Origin: Malurus cyaneus samueli
Lineage: Eukaryota; Chordata; Aves; Passeriformes; Maluridae
Reading direction: 5' to 3'
Assembly: GCA_009741485.1 (NCBI GenBank)
Contig: CM019236.1
Coordinates: 62,999,541 to 63,063,540, forward strand
DNA: 64,000 nucleotides
The translations under genes and the position numbers were made by a program. The notes below the pieces were generated by a model. The model made no database searches and was not told where the DNA came from. It was given only the letters and a program-made list of their open reading frames with translations. This document shows, one piece after another, positions 45,100 to 58,497 of this stretch (the first letter of the stretch is position 1; each line of letters starts with the position of its first letter).

Positions 45100-48000
45100 G
45101 CTCTGTAAATGTGTGTATGTATCTGGTTTTGTGCGTGTGCGTGTGTATAGATCCAATTCGAGTAAAAAATGACGTTTCAAAATCTTTTCCTTAATAGCTA
45201 CTGCACATGGAGATGCGTCAGCGCTGCAGTTGCGCTGAGCTGCAGCCGAGGTCTGGTAGCCCTCGGGAGACTTAAGAGTCTTATGAGGGTGCTTACTACC
45301 ATCACTTTCGCAGTGCTGCCGAGCAAATTCCAGTGTCCTAAAGGATGTCTTGTTCTCGTATACCAGGATTATTCTCAGCTTGCAAAGTCATGTGCTTTTA
45401 GGCTTTCTCCAGAGCTTTCTGTCTGAAGTTGATAGTGGGCTTTCTGGATGTTAATGAAGTTGATAAAAATAAGAATCTGCTGAACAGCTTCGGGTTTTTC
45501 TGCATAATGAGAGGTGCACCATAGCACAAAGGTCACCTCAGGTGAGTTTTATTGTACACCAGAGAACCAGCATCATAACCAATTAAAAATCTATTTATAC
45601 CCTGAGTTCAGTGTAATACTGCTCTTAGGTTCATGAACGTGCTATTTCTCACTTTTCATTGTTCATTTGTCTTTACTGAGCAGGACACAAAACCCTACAT
45701 TAAGAGCTAAATAAGGGTGTTTATTTGTCCCTACAAAACAAGACATAGTAAACTTATGTGTAGATAAGAGAAACAATTATGATTTAATGCAAATAACAGT
45801 GGGTTGAAGATCTTTTCCATCACTGTTAGCATGCACATGCTTTTATTTCTGAAGCTGTGTTTCCAAAATTAATAGTAGAACAAAGTTGAAAAAGACACTG
45901 GCAACATAATCAGGTTAGCAAATGAAAAAAACGTGATTTTTAAAGGGAAATATGTGTGGCTATAAAAGAAAATCTGGCATTCAAAACACGTTTGTAAATT
46001 CGAATAAAACTGTGTCAGGAAAAAGGGAATTAGATTCTTCTTTAACCAATGTTTTGCGTGGAAAATTTCAGTGAATAAATAGTATCTCTTTGCTTGTCTC
46101 TTAATTTGGATGCAGCAGTAACCACAGAAATGTCAAGTTATGGTGAACATGTGTTCAAGTTTGTTTTCTATTTTGAATTCTTCTGCCATAAATGTTGAAT
46201 TATTGACATGTAATTGAGAGAAAGACGGGATAAAAAACGAATTTAGAAAAATCTGTTTATAGTTATGACTATAACAATTCAAAACTTTTAACTTTTGCTT
46301 TCTTTAGCCAAGAGTGCTGCAGCCTCACTTCTGACTGCAGCTTTTGACTGGAGCAGTTGGCCAAATTCAAGTGATTTGGAAGTGGTTTCTATTAAGAGAA
46401 ACAGCTGCTGCTATTTTGCTCCAGGTTGAGACGGTGTCTGTGGGTGGGACTGCGCCCAGCCCTCGCCAGGAGAAAAAGAAACACGACATAAAGTCATTGA
46501 CTTTGGTAGACATTTCTGATAAATACTATTAAATTTATGGCCTTATTATTAAATATTATTAAATTTATGGCCTTAAACCTCAGCAAACATACAGATGATA
46601 TTAAACATAACTTTCATGCAGGGATCATGAGGACAAAAGCTCAATGGCTCACATTTTTTCGTATGTTTTTGTTTAAAGGATTTTATTTCAGAAAATGATG
46701 CAAATCTTTTTCCTTTGAAGTGTCATAATTTCCAACGTAATGAAAATGGGAAGTGATGACCACAATCTTTTTTCCACATTCCTATATGATGCTCAGACCC
46801 TGCTCGTCCCAGTCACAGACACACAAGACTGACTGGCTGTCCCTTAGGAGCTTATCTTCTTGAACCCAAGCAGCAGCTGAATGCTGGTGACAGCAGCCAC
46901 GTGACTCTTGGAAAAGGTGTGGATATCCCCTTCAGGAGCACCTGGGGGTGCCTGTTGGCTGGCAATGAATAAAACAGCTCTGAGAGAGTCTAGCAGCTGT
47001 TGCCTGAGGTACTCCTCAGCTTCCACCAGAGATCAAAAGACATGTCAGCAAAACACAGGAGTATGTCCCTATTGTTGGATAAAAACCTAACCTAACCATT
47101 TTTATCTAATATGGCCATGGTATGTGATGGTATTTATTTGAGTAGATGCTGTCTGTACCATCAGCACATCTTCAGGACTTAAGTGTGAGTCCTGAGGTAA
47201 TATAGAGTACCTTTCTCACAATCGTCCCCATGCTGGTGGATTCTGCATGGGCACATAAAAACTCTTAGGTCCGAACAGCCAAGTCATCTAAGTCCCGTAT
47301 CAGCGGCTGGCACACACTTTTATGTAAAATTTCCATAAGCATGTTTTTCTCAGTGCTCTTTGTTTCTAGTATTAACTTCCTGTCTCTTTGGGAACCTGAA
47401 TGCCCATCCAGAAGAGAAGTTTCAGTACCAGGAGTCAGACTGAAGGCTACCTTGCTCAGGCCACACTTACTGGGATCCATGTTCTTAGCTGAAATCATTT
47501 CCAGCCAGTCAGAATAATCATAACAGTGGGGATCTATTATTCTATGTGCAGAGCAATTGCTAGAAGGCATAAAATGTGTATTACCTGGGGGAGTCACAGT
47601 GATTCATTGACAGAAGAAGCTTTCAAAGACTCATCACTCTTGTGGTTAATATTAAGGCCCTTGAGGGATTGCATTCTGAGTTAAACATACTTGTCTCTAT
47701 CGTTCTACCCACTGCCATTCCCTGCTCTCTTGCCATCTTTGTTTTATCTACACAAGCGTCTTCTGCCACCACATCTCCAGTGTCAGCCTCTGAGTCTTAT
47801 ACCCTTCTATTCTTATCCAGTCCAAATCAGTTTCCAAGTCCACTATTAAATACTTATTTTTAAGTTTTTACCTTGCTTGGGAAGAGAAGAGTCTACCTGC
47901 CTTCAAAATCCTCCCTTGTTTTCTACCACTCCTCATCTTTTGAAATCCCATGAGAAGTCATTAAAAAAAAATCTTACTACACCAGTTGCATGTATTCTTG

Positions 48001-49798
48001 TCCACAAATCCTAACGTATGTAAACATGTCATGGTTCTGGGGATTCTCGGCTCACTGGGGTTAAGGCTGCTCAGATATTTTAGTTTTGCATTATCATAAC
48101 TTACTGAGATTATTAACTACCTTTGAATTGTGTCTTGCATTTCCTGAGTTAATGAATGGATGTTACAACAGTGCTGTCATTATTTTTTTCCTTTTTTTTT
48201 ACATTGCACTCCAATAGAGCTCCAGCATTTTTCTCTCACAAATTTAATACGCTGTAACTTTCTGTCCTATGGTTTAAAATGTAGTGTTGAAGGATAAATT
48301 GGAAAGAAGCATATGGAAGTACTTTGATCATGTTCAGTGTGTAAGATCTGAACAAAAGGAAGCCATCACTTCAAACTTGAAACAATTTTCAGTGCACTGC
48401 TGAAGTATAATGAATTTTGCACTCAAATCAGATGTACACTGACTGTCATTGCAACTAAATATGCCTGACTGTATAAGAAACACTTTTTAACTTTCTAAAG
48501 CAGGGTGAGGAAGGCCAACACAATAATTTGTCCTTCAGAACCTTGCTTTTAAGACACCACATTTAGCTAGGGAGGTCAAAGATTTTCCAGCAAGAAAAGA
48601 AGAGGAAAAGTAAATTTCTTATATTTGAAATATTTCACCAAATATGTGGGGTTTGTCTCACCCAAGGATTATTTCAGCAGAAATCCAGTTGACCTATTGA
48701 TGTGTTTTGTCAAGGGAAATGTCCTGAGGCATTTGCTCAGCAAGGTGAATTTAAAACTCTGAATTCTTGAGAAAGTCAGCCTCTGTGTTACTGAATGAAG
48801 TGAAACTGAAAGGGCATCCTTACCTCGATCAGTCACAGGATCCACAAATTCTGGAGAAGTGGAAGAATGATATATATGCAACTGGAAATGTTGATTGCTA
48901 AATAACACTTGATTTTTCTCATAAGTGATAATTTAAAAAAAATCAACAAATAGCCTCTATTTGGTTTTCTATGCACTATTGCAATGAAGGGATAGTGAAA
49001 AGAAACCCACAGATTTGTAATTTTTTTTTCTCACAGATATTAGTAAAGTAAGTACATTATTTGTCCTGTGGCTGAATGAAAGGATAAGTTCTAAATTAAG
49101 TGTTACCAGTCCTGAGATACCACTTGAGATATTCCGTAAGGAGAGCAACATAACCTTGATATTACAAACGACTTGCTATCAAACAGTTTCTTATCTTGCC
49201 ATTTCTGACTGAAGCACAGTGTTGACCAGCTTGTGCCTTTGTGCTGATTCAGTAAAAATTTGAAGTGAGTCTAAATAACACTGAAAGGTTTAGATAAAAA
49301 TGGGATCAAGTTGTTGTATTGAAAAGGCTGCAGAAAAAAAACAGAATTAAGCTTCTTCAAAATTGCCAGATCCATTTCACCTGATCCAACTAAAATATGC
49401 CTTACAATTTATTAAAGGAATATGGCAGTTAGCTGTGTTTTCTCTCTCTCTACTCTCAAAAAGAGCAATATGCCAAAAATCTGCTGTATGTAAATATGGC
49501 TGAAATATATTTTGCCAAGAAAGTCTGCCAAGTAGAGTAAGACATAGGTGTAGTGCAGCTTCAAGGAAAGCAAATGAAAGTTTCTGGTAACTGGAATTAA
49601 GAGGATGGACAGTAAAATTAACTCTCACTGTAATCCTGATTTAAAGTACTTATTACCTGATTAAAGTACTGAGTATCTTCACTCAGAACTGTAATTCTCA
49701 ATGCTGCTGCTCAGCTGTTGCATAACCAAGAAAAACTCACTCTCTACATGAAGCCCCCTACCCAGACATCTTGCTTAATAGCATTCAAAATAATTATA
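45100..49798. other. Intergenic, mostly featureless
   Basis: AT-rich sequence. Apart from the two coding-like ORFs at 46.84-47.60 kb and a small local duplication of ATTAAATTTATGGCCTTA (46527-46575), nothing was recognised. Confidence 0.6.
46844..47597 (-). other. Two unexplained coding-like ORFs
   Basis: A 100-codon frame (47570-47265) includes CSAHRIIDPHCYDYSDWLEM and ends LDDLAVRT. A second (about 47020-46844) reads EYLRQQLLDSLRAVLFIASQ and ends LLLGFKKISS. Composition looks protein-like, and a splice acceptor (TTTTATGCCTTCTAG) and a donor (GTAAGT) border or interrupt the first. I do not recognise either. Could be exons of an unannotated gene, a decayed retrocopy, or chance. Confidence 0.3.
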
Positions 49799-50775
49799 GT
49801 ATCAAAGAATGGCTTGGGTTGAAAGAGATCTTAAAGATCATCTGGTTTCATCATGTCCCTGCCATGGAGAGGGACACGTTTCACTAGATCAGGTTGTTCA
49901 CAGCTCCATCTCAACCTGGACCTTAAATACTTCCAGGGATGGGGCATCCACAACTTCTCCAGGCAAACTGTGCCAAGGCCTCACCACCCTCATCACCTTC
50001 ACAAAAAAGGTTATCTCCTAATATGCAATCTAAAGCTACCTTCTTTCAGTGTGAAGCCATTCCCACTTTGCCTGTCACTTCATACTCTTTTAAAGTGTCC
50101 CTCTCCATCTTTCTTGTGAGCTCCCCTCAAGGGCTGGAAGGCCATAATTACACCATCCCGAAGCCTCCTCTTTTCCAGGCTGAAAAATTCCAATTCTTTC
50201 AGCCTTTCCCCACAGCAGAGGTGCTCCATCCCTCTGATGACCTTGGTCTCCATCCTCCGGACTCTCTCAACAGCTCCCTGTCCTCCCTGTGCTGGGACCC
50301 CAGAGCTGGAGGCAGCTCTGCAGCTGGGTCTCACCAAGGCAGGGCAGAATCCCCTCCCTCCCCTGCTGTCCCTGGGGCTGTGGGTGCAGCCCAGGACACA
50401 CTTGGCTTTCTGGGCTGGCAGTGCCCGTGGCTGGCTCATGTCCAGCTCTCACCCAGAGCACCCCCAAGCTCTTCTGGGCGGGGCTGCTCTCCATCTATCC
50501 ATGCCCTGGGCTGGCACCGGGGATTGCCCTGACCCAGGAGCAGCACCAGCACTTGGCTTTGTTAAACCTCCTGAGATTCCCAGGGGTCACTTCTTGAGCT
50601 TGTCCAGAGCCCTCTGGATGGCATCCTGTCCTTCAGGAATGTCAACTGCACCCTCAACTTAGTGTCATCTGCAGATTTTCTGAGAGTGCTCTTGATCCCT
50701 TTGTTATTAATAAAGATATCAAATAGCACCAGTCCCAGTGTGGGCCCCTGAAGGACTGTGGTCTTGGATTTGTGT
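49799..50775 (-). mobile_element. CR1 LINE, about 1-kb 3' portion
   Basis: The longest CR1 in the window. Read on the plus strand it runs from AATGGCTTGGGTTGAAAGAG, through TGGGGCATCCACAACTTCTC and CCAGCACTTGGCTTTGTTAA, to GATATCAAATAGCACCAGTC. This is the reverse complement of the CR1 3' third. Overlapping ORFs here are incidental. Confidence 0.92.
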
Positions 50776-53552
50776 CATTGCAAATGACCTATGGTCTCAA
50801 GAGACACCAGGGGAACTGTAGAACATGGCAGCACCTTACACAGGACCACTTTGAGCTGCCCTTCTTGTCAGTCTGAGGAGTTGTAGGAATATCTGCACTG
50901 AAATCGCTGCATTTTGTCCCTGGTTGCTGCATTCTTGGCTTCCTTTCTTGCCAGTCCAACAGCAGCCACAGACAGGCTGTCTGTCCTGGACAGGGGGAGG
51001 ACAGCAACTTTTCCTACTCACACTGGAGCCCAGACCAGCCGTGCAAGGAGCTGCTCCTTCCCCTCCAAAATTGGCAGCTCCTTTGGCATCACTCATGGAC
51101 TGGAGCCTTGGAACGGAGATTTTGCAGCCTGCAAAGAGCTGCCCTCCATCCTGCTGGTACTTTTTTTGCCAGCTGGCCTGATGGTACTTCAAGATAAACC
51201 TATCCCAGAAGCCGCTGGGATATTCCGGCTAAACTAAGTACCATGTGTGAGTCTGAAAGAGCTGGAATTCAGCTAAAATGTGTATATCTGTTTTATCTTA
51301 ATCACATGCTGAATGCTGTTCTGAGTTTCATATCCTTTCCAAGCCCGGGCACATGCCACATTCCTGAATAGTCCCTGTCTGTGAGCCCTGAGCTACATCC
51401 TGTGCCCCAGCCCAGCTGCAGGCAGCCACCTGGTCTCTCAGCCCTGCTGCCACCCCTGCTTGCTCTCTCCAGAAGTCTGCTTCCAGATAGCACAGATGAC
51501 ATCCAGTTCTCTGTCATTAACTTTCCTATTGCATGCTCATGCCTCCTGTTAGCAGCAGCCATTTTTGGTGAATAGGGGACAGTAGGGAATGCTGTCTTCT
51601 GCACCCATTCCCTGCAGGAAGCACTGGTTCAGACCTGTGCTGGTGTTGGTTGTTTGCAGTCATAGGTTGACTGGAGCACAATATTTTCCACAAGTTCTGT
51701 GTGATTAGGAAACGTAGTATGTGGTAGAAGTGTCAAAACAGAGTGTGAACCCAAGAAAAGTTTAATTTAGTAGGAATTGAACCCTGATTTCAGGGAATGA
51801 AGAGCTCAAGTCTTGGCAGCTGCAAGGTGGAGGTGTCTGGCATTCAAAGCAGGGTGTGAAGTAAGTGGGGTGAACAGGAAAAAGACTTTGGGTTTAGATC
51901 TGTGCTTAAGCTGCCCTGGGAAGGAGGTTCTCCACTAAAGAGAAGCAGAAACATTATCCCTGGGGCTCATGTGAAACACACAAGAAGAGCCACATGCAGC
52001 AGGAGCCACATGCCAGCATCACTGGCTGCACACAGCCTGACAGGTGGCCACATAACAAAACTTACCAGTGTGTAAACCTATATCCTCTGATGAAGGACAC
52101 TCATAGAAAGGCACTCAAAAATTTAGCAGAACAGAGGGGAAGTCACAGAGAGAGGAAATGTAAGTCATGGGGACTTTTTCATTCCCTCGGGTGAAGAAAG
52201 AGATGTGGGATGCCTTATTGGTTATTTCCTTGGGCAGTAGAGTCATGACTTGCAGGGAATTAAAAGCCAATTATTTATTCAGCTTCAGCTGGCCTGTGTC
52301 CACCTAAAGACAGTGGGGACTTCGAGGAAACTGGGAGTAAGTTCCTCCTGGAAAGTGAAGTGGGGTCTGGTAGGTTAAACTAAACTGGGAGACATTGTTC
52401 TTACAGCCTGGATGACCAGGTGTAAATGAGGCTGCAAATGGGAAATGCCTTCTTACTCATATAATGTGTCTCTTTAATGTCTCTTGATGAAAACTATGAG
52501 CAGCTGGAGGTAACTCACTTTGGCATTTTGAAGTTACAACTGTTTTTATGCTGAAAACAAATGTTTTAACCGTGCTTTTGAGGGTTGTTCTGTAAAGAAT
52601 TTAAATGCACTCTGGCACTGATATTTGTGTAAAACCAGGCATTTCAGTGGCTTTAGAGTGGAGAGGTTGCTAATCCATTTCCTGGGGTTTTGGGTTTTGA
52701 TTCACTGTGTGTTATGCAGTGTGAAAGAAATCAAAGCTGCTGCTTTCAGCACTGAGATTGCCACACTGATTTCCTAATTGTTGGAAGAAGATAGAGAAGC
52801 AGCAGATCCACAACTGAGACCCTGATGCCTGAGACTCCACATCAAGCAGGCTCTTCACACACCAGGTGTCAGTCTTCAAGTCTTCAGTGTATGCTGCATA
52901 GGAATTCACACAGAGGTGTGTTGGTCACAGATTGTCTGAGAACAGGTGTTCTTTTTTTTGGTTTTTTTTTTGTTTTTTTTTTTTTTGGTTTTGTTGTTTT
53001 TGTTTTGTTAAAAGAGCAGGAAAAAAAAGGAAAATTAAAAATAAAATTTTAAAAAATGGTAGATACTTAAATTTACCATGATTCTGTTATATCCTATATG
53101 CACAAATGCAATGCTAAAAACTGGCAGAAATATTTGTGACAATGTCTTTGGAAAGGTTAATATAAGGTTTGTGTTTTATAGGGTGAAAACTGAAATTCGT
53201 AAATGGAAGTACAGCATATAAATCTAAAAATTATTTTAAAGCAAGAGAAATTAGAAATGTTCACATGTGTTGTCTAGAAATAATGTATTTTTGCTGGGAG
53301 GAATAGACTGAAGGTATGGATGTAAGTACATTTTTTTTCCAGCAAAATAAAATTATATATATAATTTTGAGGCAAAAACCCAAACAAGTAGGAGACGTGA
53401 AGGGGTTTACATGGCAACCTTTCCAGATGAGTATGCTTTTTAAAAGTTATATTTTCTTTGAAAGACAAACCATCCTTATCTGTGAGTATTTTCTAATTTC
53501 TCTGTTTAAAAATTATTGTCTTTGTACTGGAGCTGATAAGTCTACAGCATCA
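50776..53552. other. Intergenic, no gene seen
   Basis: Unrecognised single-copy-looking sequence, moderately GC-rich to about 51.6 kb, then AT-rich. It ends with the T/G tract and AT-rich DNA. Confidence 0.55.
52949..53040. repeat. T/G-rich low-complexity tract
   Basis: Runs of 8-14 T broken by GG and G, followed by a short A-rich tail. No element recognised. Confidence 0.9.
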
Positions 53553-53680
53553 TGATAGACTCATAGAATGGCATGGGTTAGAAGGGACCTTGAAGATCAT
53601 CTGGTTCCTACCCCACTGCTGTGGGCAGGGGCACCTTTCACTAGACCAGGTTGCTCAGAGCTTCATCTAATTCTTCCTCA
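53553..53680 (-). mobile_element. CR1 LINE 3' end
   Basis: Starts CATAGAATGGCATGGGTTAG and continues GGGCAGGGGCACCTTTCACT, the reversed CR1 terminus. Confidence 0.88.
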
Positions 53681-54107
53681 GATGAACACATTTAGATAGT
53701 CATCACCAAGAAATGTTTAAAGCAGATTTTTTGCATATTGAAATTCAATGTTTCTCATTTATATAATAACGATTACCTGAATGGTAAGAGTTGTTTCTCT
53801 TAGGTGAAGAAACACAGGTGGCACAAATGAATTGCTCCTTTTGTGCAGTTCTATTTAGTTCCAAGGAATGTATGTGCAATCTCTTTTTCCTGGAGGCTAT
53901 GACAGGGTGATGTGGAATGAAGGAAAGAAATGCTTGTACCAGTGCTCTTATCTCATTACGGGGTCAGAGTATAAGCCTAATTTTCATTTGTTTCAGAACT
54001 ACCTTTTTTTCTCTTGAATCTCAAAGTATGATGCTCAAGCAGATCTTCTTCTGGTTTTGCACTATGAAGCAGCTCTGTGATAGAAATCACTATGTATTAT
54101 TTGAAAT

Positions 54108-54440
54108 ATCATAGAATCATAGAATTTTGTTGAAAATGACCCTTAAGGACATTGAGTCCAGCCGTAAACATTAACAATGCCTAGTCCAGCATTGCACCAT
54201 GTCCCTGAGTGCCACATCTACCCATCCTTTAAATATCTCCAGGGATGGTGATTCTCCCACCTCGCTGGGCAGCTTGTTCCCATGATGACCTCTTCCATGA
54301 AGAAATTTTCCTTCACCTCCCATCTAAACCTCTCCTGGTACAACTTGAAACCATTTCCTCTCATCTTGCCACTTGTTATCTGGGAGAAGAGACTGACCCT
54401 CACCTGGCCATGGGTTTGTCATCCCCAGGTTTATCTCTAT
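54108..54440 (-). mobile_element. CR1 LINE 3' fragment
   Basis: Starts ATCATAGAATCATAGAATTT (reversed terminal octamers) and contains CTCCAGGGATGGTGATTC and CTGGGAGAAGAGACTGACCC. Confidence 0.9.
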
Positions 54441-57229
54441 TGAGCCTGTTTTTCTCCCTTTCCCCCTTCAAATCTGGTTTAAAGCTGCTGCAATGAACCT
54501 GGCTAACTGTGACAGTCTTTTTTCTGCTTTAACACAGGTGTGCCCCATCTGTTCCAAGCAGATCGGGTGTCATGTAGCCCAGCCTATGAACAAAACCCCT
54601 GAAACTGTGTTCGTGACACCAGTCATGGATCCAGGTATTGATCTGTTGGGTCTTCATGTTTCTTTCTTCTCATTTCCTCTAACTGGAAGGATAGAGGATA
54701 GTGCTTGCACCACTGATCCCTTAGCCAGTCATCCCAAAGCCTTGAAATCTCTCTTGATAACCCTTGGACTTCCTATTGCAACTTTGTCACTGCCTGCATG
54801 GCAAATCAATAGTGGGTGACAATCCAAGGGCCGTACCAGAGTACAGCCAGTACCAGTTTTGTCATCATTGTGTAACAAGAGCCCCAGGAAGGCAGCAGAT
54901 ACCTGAAGATATTCAAAAGGACAGTCCTGGTTTCCCACCTAGGTTGTCAAGAGTGGGAAGACATCCTTAAGGAACAAGTCCTATTTAAGTCTTTGGGCTG
55001 AGACAATGTCCTTGCAGGGAACAAAAGTATCCAGTCTCTTCTGGGTTAAGTAGGGTGAATCAGTCTTGAACAGCTCATTCAAACACAATCTGCTTCTTTT
55101 TGCTGCTCTGACTGATGGCTTGGTTACTGAGCTCTGTCCAACTCCATTTTCTCCAAGAACAGTGGAGAATTTTGACTTCTCTTTGCAGTTTTGGACTGCT
55201 GGTAAGTTCTAATCACAGCTCCCAAGGCATTGTGCTGCTGAACACACCACCAGGTCAGCATTAAACATCCAAGGGAATTTGACCCTCAAAACTGTGAGCA
55301 TGATTGATTTAATGGGCTGACTTTAGAGAGTGCTTAATTCCAGACAGTCAAAGTATTCCCTTGGCAGGGAGGTTCAGCATATATAAAACAGCTACCAGAA
55401 ACAGACATCTGATCACAGGAAACTAAAATTTTGACTCTGAGATTATTAAAGCATTTTAAAATAAATTGGGTCCAAAATTCACAACCAAAGCAGGAAATTA
55501 GTAGGTAAAATTAGGATTTTACCAGGTGAAATCCCTGGTGTCAGAAATCTCAGTCTGCTTGCAATGGTTAAAAGCCTCCTTGGGTCTGTTGAAAGCTCCA
55601 TAGTAGATTACACCTTTCTGACACAGAGAATTTTGGTTGTGGTTTTGGCAAATGGTTTCTTAAGACTGATAGAATTTGACAAAATCACTTTCAGTGTGTG
55701 CAGGTTATGTTTAGACACTGAAACATTATGTACAGTTTATGAAAAAGTAGTTAAAGACGCTATTATTGTGTGTAACTGACCACAAAAATGTTTTAGATAA
55801 ATTAGATAGGATGAAAAAATATTTTCCAGCATATTTTCCTCTATTTAGATCTTAGAAGTAAATGCAGTTAAGCGAAAGTAAATTTTTTCAACTTTCCTTT
55901 AGCATTTAACTTGGAGAAAAAAGGGTGTGCCTGAGAAACCACAGGCCTGAATGCAGTTATTTGGGGCTGAAAGCACACAGAGAAAACTTTCAAACAGTCT
56001 GGCACTCCTACATTGGGACAGACATACAAGTGTATCATGCCATGTACCAGAAAAAAATAAGAAGTTTAAAAAGTGTGGGCATTGCCTTTTACCACTTTCC
56101 AGATAGGATTGCTGTTATGAGAAATAAGATCATGAGTACCAAAACTCTTGGATCTGGAAAAGACTGTTCATCTGTGATTTTAGGAAGTCCATGACAAAAT
56201 GTTACTTCAAGCAGTTTCTCAAAGTAATTGAGATGAGAAGTTTGTACCTCCTGCATCTAATATTTAAATTCAGCTTCATATGTGTTAACAGTTTTTGAAG
56301 AAGGCTTGTATTTTCTTTCTTGTAAGGACCAAATCTAATGGAGAAGTAATCTATTGCAGTGAAGAGGACTTAATTACATTTTTGCAGGTAACTCCAGATA
56401 AGCTTTTCAGGACATTTTTACTTTCTAATTGCACAGAAGGGGAAAGAAAATATTGGCAGTGCCATACATAAAAAAAAATCACATGATATTTTACTCCCTG
56501 GTCACTAAATCACTCAACAGCTATGTTCAGCTGCACTTTTTAACTCTGCACAACAGATAAATGAGCTAGGTAAGGCACTGCAAGAGAAAGAAAATAATTC
56601 CCAAGATATTATTGAACAGAAACAAAACTAGCCCCTAATGAGTCTGGTTTCTGGTACTCAGATTAGAGATATTCCAAAATTTATTGCAGAGAAATTAGAG
56701 AAAAAAAGTCCTAAAAAAATGCCATTTGATCTCCAGTGTTTTTTAGGAGTGGAAACTAAACGCTTCCCAAAATAACTGAGATTACAAATAGTTCAGGTTG
56801 CCTGTCCTAAGGAGATATGAAGAAGGCATCCACTAATTTCTTCAAAAGGTTGCTTTCAGCATAAGGAATATATATGATTAATTGAAAAAGTTCTTCACTT
56901 TACCATATTCCTGTTTATCTTAAATTCTATGTGAATTTGCCATACCTTTTCAATTTTGGAAGACTATATCCCATACATGGGCCAAAGCGATGAATATTTA
57001 TTACAGTCTCTCCTAAGTAAGAATGGGAAGTGTGACACCACTGGCAGATGCCCTGTTCCAAACCTAACAATAGATATTATGTTTTAGAAAGTGTCAGAAT
57101 AAAGCTAACTTATTATCCAGTGGAAATCAACAGAAGTAATAGCATAAGGAGGTGTATACAAGCCTTCCCCACTCCCTCTGGGCTAGTTTGAAAGCGAACC
57201 AAATGGAGGAATTAACCTCACACAAATAT
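54441..57229. other. Intergenic, no gene seen
   Basis: No exon or known repeat placed. The stretch 54.5-55.3 kb looks like an old transposable element but could not be named. Confidence 0.5.
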
Positions 57230-57810
57230 GCTAGACTCCAAGTCAGAACTATAGTTTGATAGGAAAAAATAAAATAAAGGCAACCATACAGAAACAAGAG
57301 CTTAAACTGGCAAAGTCAGAACACAACCTGCCATCCTGTTGGTCAGGATGGTGCTAGCAGTCCAGTTAAATGGTGGCTGCAATCCCGTTGGAGTGATGGA
57401 TGTGGTCTTTTTGAAGCACTGGTCCTGAAGCAAGCTTAGTCTGGTGTGTCTCTGGAAGTCCAGTGGTGGTTCTCAAACAGTTCTCCTCTGGGAGTCCAGT
57501 GGAAGTGTCCTAGTGTTCCAGAGCCTCAGTTTATATGCCAAAAGGCATGTCCAGTTCCTCCTGTCTGGATGGGGCATCTCACAATGGGATGATGTAATTC
57601 TATGAGTCATTCCCGGAGACCCTGATGGCCCATTAGGGGAGATGGTCCCTCAGAGGGCTGAGCCTTGGGGAGGATAAAGAACACTGCTCCACCTGTTCTA
57701 ACAGCTTGTGAAGATGGTAATGGAATACCTTCCATGTAACTCAAGACACCCTCATAACTTATTTCTTGTTTTCTGGGGTAAATACGTTGATTTTCAGCCA
57801 TGTTTGGCTA
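57230..57810 (-). mobile_element. Solo LTR, ERVL-like passerine element
   Basis: On the minus strand a TATA region (GGCATATAAACTGAGG, near 57523-57538) is followed by tandem-like CCACTGGACTCCCAGAG / CCACTGGACTTCCAGAG units. A T-rich end follows with CCTATCAAACT, a decayed ATTAAA signal. No internal coding region adjoins, so a solo LTR is most likely. Ends are approximate. Confidence 0.55.
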
Positions 57811-58221
57811 AAATTCTGGTGACTTCATTATTGTACTCAGCATACAAAAGTGGATGTAGCCTGTGAAAAGGGAGTGTCTCAAATGCATGAAATTTTGCTA
57901 CAGGATGGCTTGGAAGGCAGAATCAGAGGGAAGGACGGCATGATGGGTGTCCTTGATAGACTACCCTACCTACAAGTAGTGTTGGATGAAACCTTCCATA
58001 AACAGTTGGAAGAAGCTTCAAATTACAGGTCTTGGTCCTCATGGGAGACTTGAGCCATCATAACTGCTTCTTGAAGATCCTTCAAGGAGTCTAATGCATA
58101 CATATGCAACATTTCAGATAATTGTTCCTGGAGAAAGAATTCTCATTCTTTAACCACAGGCAAATTTTGTATGACCAGAAACAGAAATGCCTTACAATCT
58201 TGAGCCACACAGACCCAGACT

Positions 58222-58497
58222 TTTTCTATTCTATTCTATTCTATTCTATTCTATTCTATTTCTATTCTATTCTATATCTATTCTATCTATTCTATTCTAT
58301 TCTATTCTATTATTTCTATTTTCTATTCTATTCTATTCTATTCTATTCTATTCTTTCTATTCTATTCTATTCTATTTCTATTCTATTCTATTCTATTCTA
58401 TTCTATTCTTTTCTATTCTATTCTATTCTATTTCTATTATTCTATTCATTCCATTCCATCCTTCCATTCCATTCCATTCCATTCCATTCCATTCCAA
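58222..58497. repeat. Pentanucleotide microsatellite (TTCTA)n then (CCATT)n
   Basis: About 220 bases of TTCTA repeats with scattered one-base indels, passing into about 50 bases of CCATT repeats. The long plus-strand ORFs across it (FYSILFYSIL) are artefacts of the repeat. Confidence 0.97.

Larger units (their letters stand above)
40550..45100. promoter_or_regulatory. CpG-rich promoter domain of WDR36 / TSLP-like gene
   Basis: Dense CpG and GC content contrasts with AT-rich flanks. It is densest at about 40.6-43.3 kb and again at 44.3-45.08 kb, with a less rich saddle around the TSLP-like exons. GC boxes (CCGCCCCGCCCC) cluster at 41461-41500, about 400 bases upstream of the WDR36 start codon. 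Open reading frames in several frames here reflect scarcity of stop codons, not genes. The second block has no recognised downstream gene. Confidence 0.7.

Noticed and set aside
46844..47597. The two coding-like ORFs as missing TSLP exons
   Set aside because: They lie upstream (5') of the TSLP-like signal-peptide exon on the same strand, so cannot be its later exons.
49809..50662. Cluster of ORFs of 70-200 codons
   Set aside because: All fall inside a reversed CR1 3' region, which is non-coding here.
55564..55779. 71-codon plus-strand ORF starting MVKSLLGSVESS
   Set aside because: No similarity recognised, no splice context, and length expected by chance in AT-rich DNA.
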